Part shown: piece after piece, positions 46,601 through 57,702 of the stretch | How positions within the stretch are numbered: the stretch's first letter is position 1 | Layout of the letters: each line of letters starts with the position of its first letter | Assembly: GCA_935421135.1 (NCBI GenBank) | Contig: OW285192.1 | Coordinates: 18,701,001 to 18,765,000, forward strand | Length of the DNA: 64,000 bases | From: Bugulina stolonifera | Lineage: Eukaryota > Bryozoa > Gymnolaemata > Cheilostomatida > Bugulidae | Direction of reading: 5' to 3' | The notes under the pieces: generated by a model | Database searches by the model: none | The model's input: the letters and a program-made list of their open reading frames with translations, nothing else | What the model was told of the DNA's origin: nothing | Position numbers and translations under genes: made by a program

Positions 46601-49600
46601 GTATTGCGCTTGTCTGAGAAGTGATGTCTTATTAAACCATAACCCTTTCCTGTGTGTCAGGTGTGGTCTAGAGAGCAATGTGCTCAGGTTCCTGGCCAAG
46701 ATGGACACTAATAAGCCTATCGATATGGATAGACGGTTTATTATCAGTTACTTCCTGGCTGACGATACTCTCCTGGTGTTTGAGCCACCCGTTAGGAACT
46801 CAGGTAATCCTTAGTAAATACTGGTGAATCTTGGTGTATGTGGGTGGTGTATGTGCCACCCGTGTGTGGGTGGTGCATGTGCATGAAACTCAGGTAAATA
46901 TTAGGCTAACTCACATTTGATGCACGCTGCGCATTTCCATCGCCTCACGAAATCTAATATATTTGTACTTAATTCCTAAATCAAAAGTAAACTGTGATTG
47001 TACAGACTGGTGTGTTGCACCTGTAGGTATGGGAGGTGGAAAGTTTTTGGAGCGACAGAGGGTGAAGAAACCCAACCAGCCTCGATATGGAACAGAAAAG
47101 AGCGAGTACTATAAGGCTAGCGACATGTTCGTTGGAAATGCCGTGGAACTGAACAGGTTCAAGTTTGTACTCATAGATGCAGATGAGTATGCATTTAGAT
47201 ACATGGAGCAGCACGCAGAGGAGGTGAGTCACTTATGGAGCACAGGCTACTGTTTCGGATTAATCCATTCTTTCTTATCAAACTTCAGCTTGATAAACAC
47301 CAATCAGCCAGGAGAACTCGTCTGTTAATATAATTTTTTTCGAGTTCACCCTCTGTTAAAAGAGGAGAATAGCGAGTTTTCTGTCCTGAAAGTTAATATT
47401 AACTGTCTGGGTGTGGATATAAATGGTGGAAGTGTTTGGATTCGTCACCCCGTGGTTTTAGTACAGTAGTTGTCACTTGTATAGTTACGATGTTTTGTTT
47501 TAGTTCCCCCGTTGCTCACCTCAATCCATACTAGACAAGATACGAGGAGGAACCAGCCAGCAGGTAGAGGAGATTCTCTCTGCATTCCAGAAGTGTGATC
47601 CATCCAGGAGTGGCTACATAAACTATGATGAGTTCATCTCTCTGGTTCAGCTAATCAACTCTGGTGTATCAGCCCAGGAGATCATGACTCTAGCTAGACT
47701 ATATGGGTGAGTCTTCACAAAGTTGTTATACATTGTATATACCCTACATGCATGTACTCATGAGGAGACAACTCCTGTATCATGTATTTATAATTGTGTA
47801 TGAAGAATGCCATTGCTCAAATCTTGCTAATTATCACACTGCAATAAAAATAATGGAAGCTAAATAGCTATGCTAAGCAGAATTGCATTGATGACTATCA
47901 CCAGAGAAATTGGTGATGCTTAGCTAGTATCTATTTCATACTCCTGTTCAGTTATTCACTGAACTGTAAAACATGCCGTTACATGATGACTTACACTGTA
48001 TACATACGTGCTGTTTGCAGTGAGAGGAACCAAGACGAGGATGTGCAGACGTCAGGACTAGTATACCTTATCCAGGATAGCCTGAGGAAACACAACTTTG
48101 ATATCCGAACCAACAAACTACAGGAAGCTCTTGTACAACGTGATGCCAACAAGTATGTTGATAGCAATCCACATCATTTGTTACTTTATGAATGTTAATC
48201 GAAACTTACAGAAATTCCTACTATATTTTGTGTTTCTGTTTCTATACAGTATACATTACATCTACAGACTGCAGCGTATACATTACATCTACAGACTGCA
48301 GCGTATACATTACATCTACAGACTGCAGCGTATACATTACATCTACAGACTGCAGCGCATACATTACATCTACAGACTGCAGCGTATACACTACATCTAC
48401 AGACTGCAGCGCATACATTACATCTACAGACTGCAGCGCATACATTACATCTACAGACTGCAGCGCATACATTACATCTACAGACTGCAGCGTATACATT
48501 ACATCTACAGACTGCAGCGCATACATTACATCTACAGACTGCAGCACATACATCACATCTACAGACTGCAGCGTATACATTACATCTACAGACTGCAGCG
48601 CATACATTACATCTACAGACTGCAGCGTATACATTACATCTACAGACTGCAGCACATACATTACATCTACAGACTGCAGCGCATACATTACATCTACAGA
48701 CTGCAGCGCATACATTACATCTACAGACTGCAGCGTATACATTACATCTACAGACTGCAGCGCATACATTACATCTACAGACTGCAGCGCATACATTACA
48801 TCTACAGACTGCAGCGTATACATTACATCTACAGACTGCAGCGTATACATTACATCTACAGACTGCAGCGTATACATTACATCTACAGACTGCAGCGTAT
48901 ACATTACATCTACAGACTGCAGCGTATACATTACATCTACAGACTGCAGCGTATACATTACATCTACAGACTGCAGCGCATACATTACAACTACAGACTG
49001 CAGCGTATACATTACATCTACAGACTGCAGCGTATACATTACATCTACAGACTGCAGCGTATACATTACATCTACAGACTGCAGCGCATACATTACATCT
49101 ACAGACTGCAGCGTATACATTACATCTACAGACTGCAGCGCATACATGTATTTAGTAAAACGTGCTGATAATTGTCTTCTCTTGGTTGCTAGGTCGGAAT
49201 TTCTCTGTGAGAATGAGGTAGTGACAGCATGCAAGGCTGTAAGGATACCAGTACCCAGAGACATGCTCGCTGCCCTTGTATCCAGGTATGTGTATGTTAT
49301 GGTGATGTTGTCATGCGATTCATTGGTATACAGGAACCGACAATTCTCACATCACTTGTGTAACCTTTGGGACTGTTAAAAGTTGGGAATACTACAGTAG
49401 CAAAACTCTATTTCCTTATCGAGTGCAAATATATGTTTGTAGATGCTGTCGCAATGAACAAGGTGAGATTCGATACACAGAGCTACTTCAGTACATGGAC
49501 TGGAAGACGTGCCCAGTACCTCCACCAGCGAACTACCAACAAGGAGTCTTCAACCAGAGCTGGTCTCAGAGACCTGCCGCTGATCAAGTTCATAGAATTC

Positions 49601-49668
49601 AATATGTTAAACTTCTAGGAGACATCTTTGGTGGAGCAGTTAGTTCACTATTAGAACAGCAGAACTAG
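43699..49668 (+). CDS. EFHC2: EF-hand domain-containing protein 2 (three DM10 domains), 13 exons
   Basis: EFHC2 is a microtubule-inner protein of ciliary doublet microtubules. Exons: 43699-43740, 44177-44382, 44797-44952, 45135-45336, 45441-45797, 46023-46161, 46294-46459, 46661-46803, 47027-47223, 47504-47706, 48021-48152, 49193-49285, 49443-49668; 753 residues (human 749), all junctions GT-AG and in phase. It starts MALPFLPGNNFNKN and keeps GKEKFHK and PAWVAFDKQVLSF. DM10 domains lie at about 75-185 (YFYLEDDSIQVVEPRQKNAG), 225-365 (WDDTDSMFGDPRELVLHYFL) and 420-530 (YFLADDTLLVFEPPVRNSG). One canonical EF-hand loop DPSRSGYINYDE sits at 568-579, with Asp, Ser, Ser and Glu at calcium positions. 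EFHC2 rather than EFHC1: same N-terminus, total length and C-terminal WKTCPVPPPANY block. Intron 11 holds a 27-bp minisatellite. A polyadenylation signal follows about 100 bp after the stop. Confidence 0.96.
48248..49146. repeat. 27-bp minisatellite, about 33 copies, EFHC2 intron 11
   Basis: The unit is TATACATTACATCTACAGAC plus TGCAGCG. Variation is nearly restricted to GCGTATA/GCGCATA/GCACATA at the unit joint. Each unit contains CTGCAG and a CTACAG acceptor-like word. It begins about 95 bp after the exon-11 donor and ends 46 bp before the exon-12 acceptor, so it does not include the real splice sites. The period of 27 leaves 340-395 codon frames open on both strands; none is coding. Confidence 0.97.
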
Positions 49669-49765
49669 TTCAAAGATCTCTGTGCTTTACGAAACCAACA
49701 TCTAGCGCTACCTAAAAGAATATGGTTTACTAGACCTCATTGCACATCAAATATCTAGAAGGATG

Positions 49766-49771
49766 AATAAA
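49766..49771 (+). terminator. EFHC2 polyadenylation signal
   Basis: AATAAA about 100 bp after the EFHC2 stop codon (49668), the first canonical signal downstream. Confidence 0.6.
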
Positions 49772-50320
49772 ATTATTGAATGTTAAACTGACGAGGAACC
49801 TAAACCAGGGGTGTTTATGTCCTTTGAATTGGTATGTCACCAGATTTTTCTTGCAAGGCTAAAATATTTTGCAGTACTCAAGCATGCTTTGCTCCAGAAG
49901 CTATATGAAGGCTGACATCAGACTCTTTTCTTATAAAAGCTAAGGCTATACCAAATCACTGGCTGATTAGCAGGAGTTATGCTCTACTGTTAATTAATGA
50001 TATAATATTGTACTACATATGTGTGGTACTTGGCACAGTTCCAGCAAACACACGTAATAATAATGTACTATTTTATTGAGTGTATTTGAGTGTATTCAGG
50101 TATAATAATATTAGTCTCTGTATGCCGTACATGTATTTTCATTAGCATAGGATACATGTACATTATATTGCAGAGGAGGTTACTGGGTAGGGAATATTTT
50201 TAAATTGTATCTGTTATTTATTAAAATACTGTATATTATTATCAGAATAAATAATTTTATTCAGCTATACATTGTAGATAGTTTTCAATCATGCAGTCTG
50301 CCAGTCTTGGCAGGGCTTCC

Positions 50321-50400
50321 AATCTATCCAATCCGGCATCATGTAATAAAGTAATTAGACAATCTATCCAATCAGACATCATGTAACAAAGGAATCAGAC
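50321..50400. repeat. 40-bp direct duplication
   Basis: Two adjacent copies starting AATCTATCCAATC at 50321 and 50361, differing at a few positions (CCGGCATC/CAGACATC, GTAATTAGAC/GGAATCAGAC). Confidence 0.85.
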
Positions 50401-50771
50401 AGAATTTTACAAAGGAATTCAAATCAAAGTTAGAGACCTCCTCACGTTAATGTAAAACAAATTGGTCAAATATTTAGTAACTGGTTTAACTTATGTAATC
50501 AGGAGTAATCTTCTCCTGCACTACTATATAACTGAAGAGAATTATACATGTAATACGGTAATTAATAGGGACACAAGCTCTACAAAGGTTTGGTTTAGAG
50601 TCACTTATCTCACCCCCCCCTCCTCCCACCAAGCAGCCAACCAGACGCTTGATAGGCAGTTGAATTCTTAGGCAAAGTTTCCACAAGTCAATGATGTCAT
50701 GCACTTGTGAATTGTGCTGAAAAATATAAAAGCCTGGGTTCCTACACATTCACATACATTATACATGCAAC

Positions 50772-51085
50772 CAGTGGTCAAATTCTAAGAAAAGAGGTGG
50801 GGCCTCTAAAGTAGCAGACAGAATCACCTGAGGGCGCGGGAATTGGAAACTTGATCAAAATTAGACACCAAAATGGTGCAAAATCCAAGAACTTCAGGTT
50901 AAAATATGGTCAAAGATCTTAAGATTTGAAGAGAAAATTTCGTTGCTATGAAACAGGAAAATAAATGGCACTGCATTTGGTTTATTATAATAGCAATCTG
51001 TAGGGGTCTATCAGTCTGAGGGGCCCCCCTGAAATTTATGGTGGGAGTCCGCGTACCCCCACGACGCCCCCAACTTTGACCACTG
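50772..51085. mobile_element. hAT-like MITE, 314 bp
   Basis: The left end reads CAGTGGTCAAATTCT. The right end is TTTGACCACTG, so the terminal inverted repeat CAGTGGTCAAA matches over 11 bp. Flanks are CATGCAAC (50764-50771) and CATGTAAC (51086-51093), an 8-bp target duplication with one mismatch. An 8-bp duplication and CAGNG-type termini are typical of hAT elements. No transposase is encoded, so it is non-autonomous. The interior has a C-rich block GGGGCCCCCCTGAA and TACCCCCACGACGCCCCC near the right end. Confidence 0.82.
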
Positions 51086-53218
51086 CATGTAACTAGTAAA
51101 TAATTATGCGTTCAAGTCTTTGGCTAAATATTGACCACAGTCCCAAGAGCTGGATGAATTACTATCTAGTACTAATGGATACATCGATTACATCGTACAT
51201 GATTTGACTTGTGTCTCAGACATAACATATACACTATAATATGCCCAGAGGCATTAGATAATTTGAATACACCTTTTCATCTCCTCAGGATGTTGAGGCA
51301 TGAATTTAAAGTGTATTACATAAACAGTCAATGTGTATGTAGACAAAGACTTGTCTAGTATGTTCCACATATTCCACATTATTCACAGTTAAAAACCTTT
51401 CAATTGTTATCGATTGCTGATTTCTGATGTGTTTACTATATTATACTCGTTAGGCCATTTTACTGGTATCCTAGTAACGGACAAACTATCAACCATTGTA
51501 GAGAGTCAAATTAGCAATATTATACAACACCATGTAGATATAAAATTAGATGTGATATTATAAACAGTTAGCGTCATTGTAATATAATATCTTGTCTTTG
51601 GATGATTGCCACAAAATGTATCTCTACAACATGTAAGACGTTGTGCAAGACGATCTGTATAATGTTGTGTGTAATATCACTGCATTCTGAATTTTATTAT
51701 AATTCCTGTAACACTTATAAATATCTGATATTACTGGATATCTGTTGAAATAATGGGATAGAGGTAGCTACAGACATGTATATATCCAGTGAGCATATTA
51801 GTGGTTTAGAAAAGGTAGAATGAGAGGAAATGAGCTTGAATGTTTGTATATGCATATTAAATGCCCATTAACAAGTCTATTATTTATATTACTAATATGC
51901 AAACAAATTGAGTTAATGAAAGTTTGTCACACTACCATTGCTGAGTTAGTCTCCAAGTGCTGACTGACACCTATTTACTATTACACTTGTTACTAGGTAT
52001 GGGTATGAATAATTCATACATGTATTGTGTGTTGCTGCCGCTCTGCCGAGTTCCCAAGTAAGGTTGCATCTACTATATTATATTACACGGTATTATAGGC
52101 ACTATTAATTTATTAACATGTCACTTGGCTATAAGCAGTTGGGGGAAACTAAGCACATCGCAGGAATAACACAACGAAATAACTCAATTCGGTTCATATT
52201 TAACTTGGTGAGTTGATTTTATCATTTATAATAATGTATGTAATATAATATATATATCCGTGGCGCCAAACACAATTCTTTATCGTGGCTACCCAATAGC
52301 AGAGCTAGTCGAGGGGCTCCTAGAGCTGGATATTAATATTATGTGTTGAATTAGTACGTCTGTTAGGTTATACACGTAGTACTGGGTCAAAGAACACACA
52401 GGTAGTAACTAGTCTTTGTGATTGTCGACATTACGACTAGCTTACATACATGTACATGTACATGAACCACCACTATAACTTATGTTTAAATAATAATAAA
52501 TTATTTGTAGTATGTATTATTGTTGTACAATGTAATACATGTATATAATACAAATTGTTAGAGGGTGCGGCTGTTTTTTATATAGACAAATTCCTTGCAT
52601 AAAAATCATCATATAATACAAATTGTATATACATATACATGTATATACAATACTACGCACTTATTTCTATAGTCATAACTTATTTCGGGTTTTTATATTA
52701 AATGGCTTTATTGAACGTTAAATATAATTATTGTTATACTTGTATTTACTTTGTATTATTTATAAGAATGTATTATACAGTACCATGTAGGCCCTGTACA
52801 CGAATATGGTGCTTTAGCTAAAATTATATTATTATGACGTCTTAATACTGAGTTCCACAGACTATCTATTAGACTGTGGCACAACTTGAGGGAAAACATT
52901 CTTTCATTTATTAGCTAATGCAGAGGGTTTCTGATATGTTACCTGATACACATACTATACTTACTACTTGTATTATACATGATGTACATTACCACCTGAT
53001 ATCCAATGAGATAATAAGAAATAATAGCATCATTATTTTTGTCATCTTTGGATTACATATCAATAGACAGGTGAAATGAATCTATTCCTACGCCAACAGA
53101 CTTTTCTTAACAGCTGTTGATAGACAGATGTATTCCATGACCTAATCATCAGCACCAGTGGCCAATAACCATATCTGTGATTTGCCTAAGTATCGTATGA
53201 TTTACAGAAGAAATAGAA

Positions 53219-56200
53219 ATGTCATTAAGACGAGAGAAACAGCCAAAGCCGTCGTTAGCCGAGTTAATTAAAGAGAAGCGGGCAGGGTCTCAATCAGCTA
53301 GGTCTTCCAGGAAGGGGCAGTCAAGTAACCCCCAACCTTATATAAGTATGCAAACAATTAGACTTCGAGAAGACATGTCAGATGACACCAGTTCAGCGTA
53401 AGTAAATTCACGTTAGCCTACAATCCTACACATACACTTGTCTGTGGGAGGGAGGTCTCGCAGCATGCACAGCATATTATTTGATTACTCAAACTGATGT
53501 TTAGCTAATTTTAGTAATCACGTAGGCTTGAAATTTCCAGTTTGTCTGACAGAAAAGGGAGAAAGCATATCAAATAACCAAACCTTTAACTGTTCCAAAC
53601 TTCCTGTTTCGTTAGAAGTTGCAGTATAGCGATGGTGATCAGGTGAATAGTGAAGCTCTACTGGCCGATGAGACAGTCTTTTAGGATTTGGTTTTAGTAT
53701 TCAGACTTTAGGAAATAATTAAACATGATTCAGTAGCAACTAGTAGGTTCAGGAAATGATGTCAGAGTGAACTTATATCTCTCACAATCGGTTATCCTTC
53801 ATGAGATCATTAGCTGTTCATTTTGTATTCTAGTGGGATGTCTGTGAAACTGCTGTCCGACAGCGACAGACATACTGACATGGCAATGATTGCACTTATC
53901 AAAGAGATGGCAAGAACTAGGATTCGTGCGGATGGAAGAGAGAATTCCATTATTAACAGAACTCAACAACTACTTGATAAGAACTCTGATAGTTTACAGA
54001 GCAGTGAAGGTTGGTTGTGGCAAGGAGTAACTCCTTTGTTGTGGGGACGATTTATACGTAGTCCTTGAACTATTTTGTGGTCCGCGCTTAAGTTGTGTTC
54101 ACAACCAACAGAGACTGAAATGTTGAAAGAAATCATGAATTTAGGTGGAGTGCATTGGTCGGTGTTATTGAGTTACTGCGCCTACGGGGTGAATATCAGA
54201 TGTAAGTGTTGTGTTACCTACATTTATAAATACACTGTAGAAAACATTGCGTGCTGATATCCTACTTTCAAAGCGTGTCAACCCAATGAAACACTCATGG
54301 AATAAGATGACACAGTCTAAAGACTTTTTTGGGAACAGATGATTTTACTACAAACTATTTTTAAAATTATTTGACTATATTTACATGTAAATGCACACAG
54401 ACATACTAGTATAATTATATATGTACATGCACAAGCAGTATTTATATGGGTATGCACTTCCCATACGATACTCGCCCGTATGCATTAGCTATCTATCAAA
54501 CACACTACTTCCTGTTCGCATTCAGAGATGCAGATGTTTACCTCCTTCCTCAATTACCTGGAGGAAGAAGCAGATGAATCCGAACAGGAAGTCCCCGGAG
54601 AAACGCTGAAAGAACAACGATCAAAACGTTTGTTCCCTCCGGCTGCTGAAATTAGCGAATCAGAATATGAGAGCAGTGAGGTTGGTTAAGTTGATAATGT
54701 AATAGGTATACATATATGTATCTGATTGTATATGTATTAACTGAAGCAGCAACTGAGGCAGCAGCGGCAGCAGCAGCAGCGGCAGCAGCACATTGTATTA
54801 TTTTGATATCAGAGTGTAAATTATTTAAGAGGTGTCAACAAAGAACAGTTTATTGCCTGAGACTACTACATTATGCCTGTCCTTGAAAGGTAAGTGTCAG
54901 TATCGCTGCTGCATTTTTAGTAAAGAGATAGACTTTTAAACAGTCACCTCGGGAGCAATATATACGCCAATTACAACGCAATCAGTGCTATGAGCTAGTA
55001 ACCAGATGTGGTGAGCTAACTGTCTGGTGTTGTAGGAAGGTAAAGGTGAAACTAAGATGATGCAAGTAGATACTTCAGTGCTGCAGGAGAGCGAACAGGA
55101 AGGAAGCGAGCGGACACCAGAAACTGAGGGTGGCGGTGAGAAGCTAGATGTTATGGATAAAGACAATGAAAGTAAAACTAATAATTCAGCAATTGCAGAC
55201 GACGATGTTGAAGAAAAAGATCAAAGAGAAGGTCATGACGACGAGAAGGAAGCTCAGGCAACAAGCAGTAGATACTCAGACGCTGAGGAAGAGCAAGCAG
55301 GTGAACTGGTAGTAGTAATAGCTGATAGTAGGTATTTAGGCGTGATATACTAATAGTAGTAGTCTAGTAGATGCCAGTACAGCAAGTCAGTTAGTAGCTG
55401 GTCTTGGTAGACCAGTGTTTCATTGTTAGGAATTGGTAAATAAAAATTAGCTGAAGGCTAATGCTATTCTGACATCTTTTTTTACGAAGCAAAATAAAAA
55501 GATGGGTTATAATTAACCTACAGTGATAGTGACCACAGAGTGATAGTGACCACAGTGATAGTGACCACAGAGTGATAGTGACCACAGTGATAGTGACCAC
55601 AGTGATAGTGACCACAGTGATAGTGACCACAGAGGGATAGTGACCACAGTGATAGTGACCACAGTGATAGTGACCACAGTGATAGTGACTACAGTGATAG
55701 TGAAATTTTAGAAAATATTTTATAGAAGTATCCAGAGCAGACGATTCACCTATCTGTAGACAGTGCTCAGAACTATCTATTCACTCAGAAGAAGGAATCG
55801 GTGACTATACTGGACACTCAGGTGTGTAGCTAGGAGTTGTTTTTCCTTGCAGTATATGAACTGTGTCCTCTGAGTGTCAGATGCCACATCGATCTCTTCA
55901 CGCCACACAGATGTTTGTGATTTGACAACTTCCCTTTAGAATGATGAATTGTGGGTGCACATGGGATACTTTCATTCGTGCATTATTGGTGTTGTTGATA
56001 GTAGACTATTAGGTAACTGCATATGTTGATAGTAGACTAACTAGGTAACTGCATATTATGTTGATAGTAGACTACTATGTAACTGCATACAATTAGGTAG
56101 CTGTATACTTATAGAAGAAGAGGAAGTGGATTCTGGCAGATGTACAGGTTCCAAGGCAGATGATGATAGCACAGCTGACACCAATCAGCATCATGTCACA

Positions 56201-56848
56201 GAGGTCATTGTAAGGTCAAAGAAGGCTAAACAACAGGGACCAGATCGAAGACGTAGAATTCATTATAATCTGATAGATACACCGTATGCTAACGTGTCCT
56301 GGAATAACATCTATTTACCAAAGGTACACATACCCACAGCTTTCATTCCAACTACATGTACTTCTGTAACACACTTATTAGAATGCCTGTTTAGTTTAGT
56401 AACAAGGAATCTAAGATACCAGCTATTCCTCCACTAGTACTTTTGTGTACAAATGTGCATTCACTTATACCAGGGTGGGATCCAATCATCCCAGCTTCAA
56501 CCGTGAGTCAAACTGTTTTACATTTACAATAGCTATATTACAACATGTACAGCAACATTTAACTAGGAACAGTTAATCTCTCACACACAGAAAAGGAAAA
56601 CTAAAGTGCTGAACAAATGTAGAAGTAAAGGTGGTACAGGAGAGGCAGGACAGGAAATGGTGTATTGCTGCATGTGCGGTGGTATGACTTCTGACATGGA
56701 CCATGCCTATAAAGCGAATCTTCGATACCAGCAAGTGAGCAAACCGAGAAGGAAACGCAGGAGGACTTGTAAATATTTTACTGTTAAACCAGAGAGAGGC
56801 TTGTTAAACGTCAGTGATTTGCGTGCTAGTCTAGAACAGAAACATTAG
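53219..56848 (+). CDS. Unassigned acidic protein with Cys motifs and a basic tail, 7 exons
   Basis: I do not recognise the family. Exons inferred from GT-AG signals and phase: 53219-53397, 53834-54009, 54526-54680, 55036-55300, 55726-55821, 56115-56323, 56591-56848; 445 residues. The start MSLRREKQPKPS opens a basic Ser-rich segment. Residues 60-118 (MAMIALIKEMARTRIRADG...NRTQQLLDKNSD) look helical. Residues 120-260 are strongly acidic, with SEQE, DDDVEEKD and DAEEEQA. A CxxC (CRQC, 269-272) follows, then a conserved-looking block IHYNLIDTPYANVSWNNIYL, then YCCMCGG (385-391) with a nearby His398, and KPRRKRRRTCK (411-421), a probable nuclear-localisation or nucleic-acid-binding patch. The Cys pairs could form one zinc site. 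I infer a nuclear, regulatory-type protein. A second AG followed by AAAAGGAAAGAGAAGG at 56964 suggests a possible alternative terminal exon. Confidence 0.65.
54745..54790. repeat. CAG/CGG-type triplet microsatellite
   Basis: Interrupted GCAGCAGCGGCAGCAGCAGC tract in intron 3 of the unassigned gene, beyond the exon end at 54680. Confidence 0.85.
55520..55705. repeat. 15-bp tandem repeat, about 12 copies
   Basis: Units of AGTGATAGTGACCAC, some with an added AG (CAGAGTGATAG). It lies in intron 4 of the unassigned gene and ends about 20 bp before the exon-5 acceptor. Confidence 0.9.
55993..56100. repeat. About 33-bp tandem repeat, 3 copies
   Basis: Units contain TTGATAGTAGACTA and GTAACTGCATA with variable spacers. 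It lies immediately before the exon-6 acceptor (56115) of the unassigned gene. Confidence 0.8.
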
Positions 56849-57702
56849 CTGTTGCTATGACAATACTCAATGAGCTACTGCTTAGGATAGTTTGCTGTTA
56901 TTTACATTGGTCAGTACATAAGCTGATTACAATGTGTGGAATTGTCTTTCCTCTTTCTTCCAGAAAAGGAAAGAGAAGGCAACTTTGCATGTGTATGTGC
57001 TGATTATAGAATAATTACACCAACTCATCAACAGTTATTATGCACACCAGAAGAACTAATACTAAGACCAAATGCTAGTGTATTTGGAGTGTAGAGGCCA
57101 ACTCACGGAACCTTTCTAGGCAGTACTAGAATAAAGCCTTTCTAGTATTACTAACAGTACTAGAATATAGATGTACATACACGATTGACAAGACAGAAAA
57201 TGTAACTTGCTTGAGATTTTATAATTTATTGATTCCAGTATTTGATAACAAGGTAGAAATATATGCATAATTATATATATATATATTGTAGAGTTACTTC
57301 CTCTCAGCTACAATAATACTTTACAAATCAGAGGAGGCTGAAGTCATGTCTCCCTGTTATATTGTTAAATTGAGTCAGTTATGAACTCTGTGAGAGCCAA
57401 GTACTAATACAGAGCAATTAATTCTAAAAGTCACATGAGAGGATAAAATCTACTAGTTAATAAAATGTTTTTCAATTTTTTATACATTTGTTGGCTGAAA
57501 AATATAGACGAGGTAAGGAGACAGGAAGGTGCTGATGGTTTACAGCTGGTCTGACAGGAAGTCCATGTCCGTTCAATCAGTTCCATCAGTCCCATAAGTT
57601 ACGTTGAGGATAGAAATTGAGAAGTGAGGTTATATAGACAATGAGGTGAGCAATTGCATTCGATACAAATGGCCGTGGAGTGAGCGAGAGTGTCCACTAT
57701 GC
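56849..57702. other. Convergent intergenic region
   Basis: About 850 bp between the stop of the unassigned plus-strand gene and the CUL3 stop on the minus strand; should contain both 3' UTRs. No further gene seen. Confidence 0.5.

Larger units (their letters stand above)
49772..53218. other. Intergenic between EFHC2 and the unassigned seven-exon gene
   Basis: No supported gene. It contains a 40-bp direct duplication (50321-50400), an hAT-like MITE (50772-51085), and otherwise AT-rich unique sequence including a TACATGTACATGTACATG run near 52445-52463. Confidence 0.55.

Noticed and set aside
48098..49379. Frames of 340-395 codons on both strands
   Set aside because: They run through the 27-bp array in EFHC2 intron 11; the true exons on each side use GT-AG junctions that skip it.
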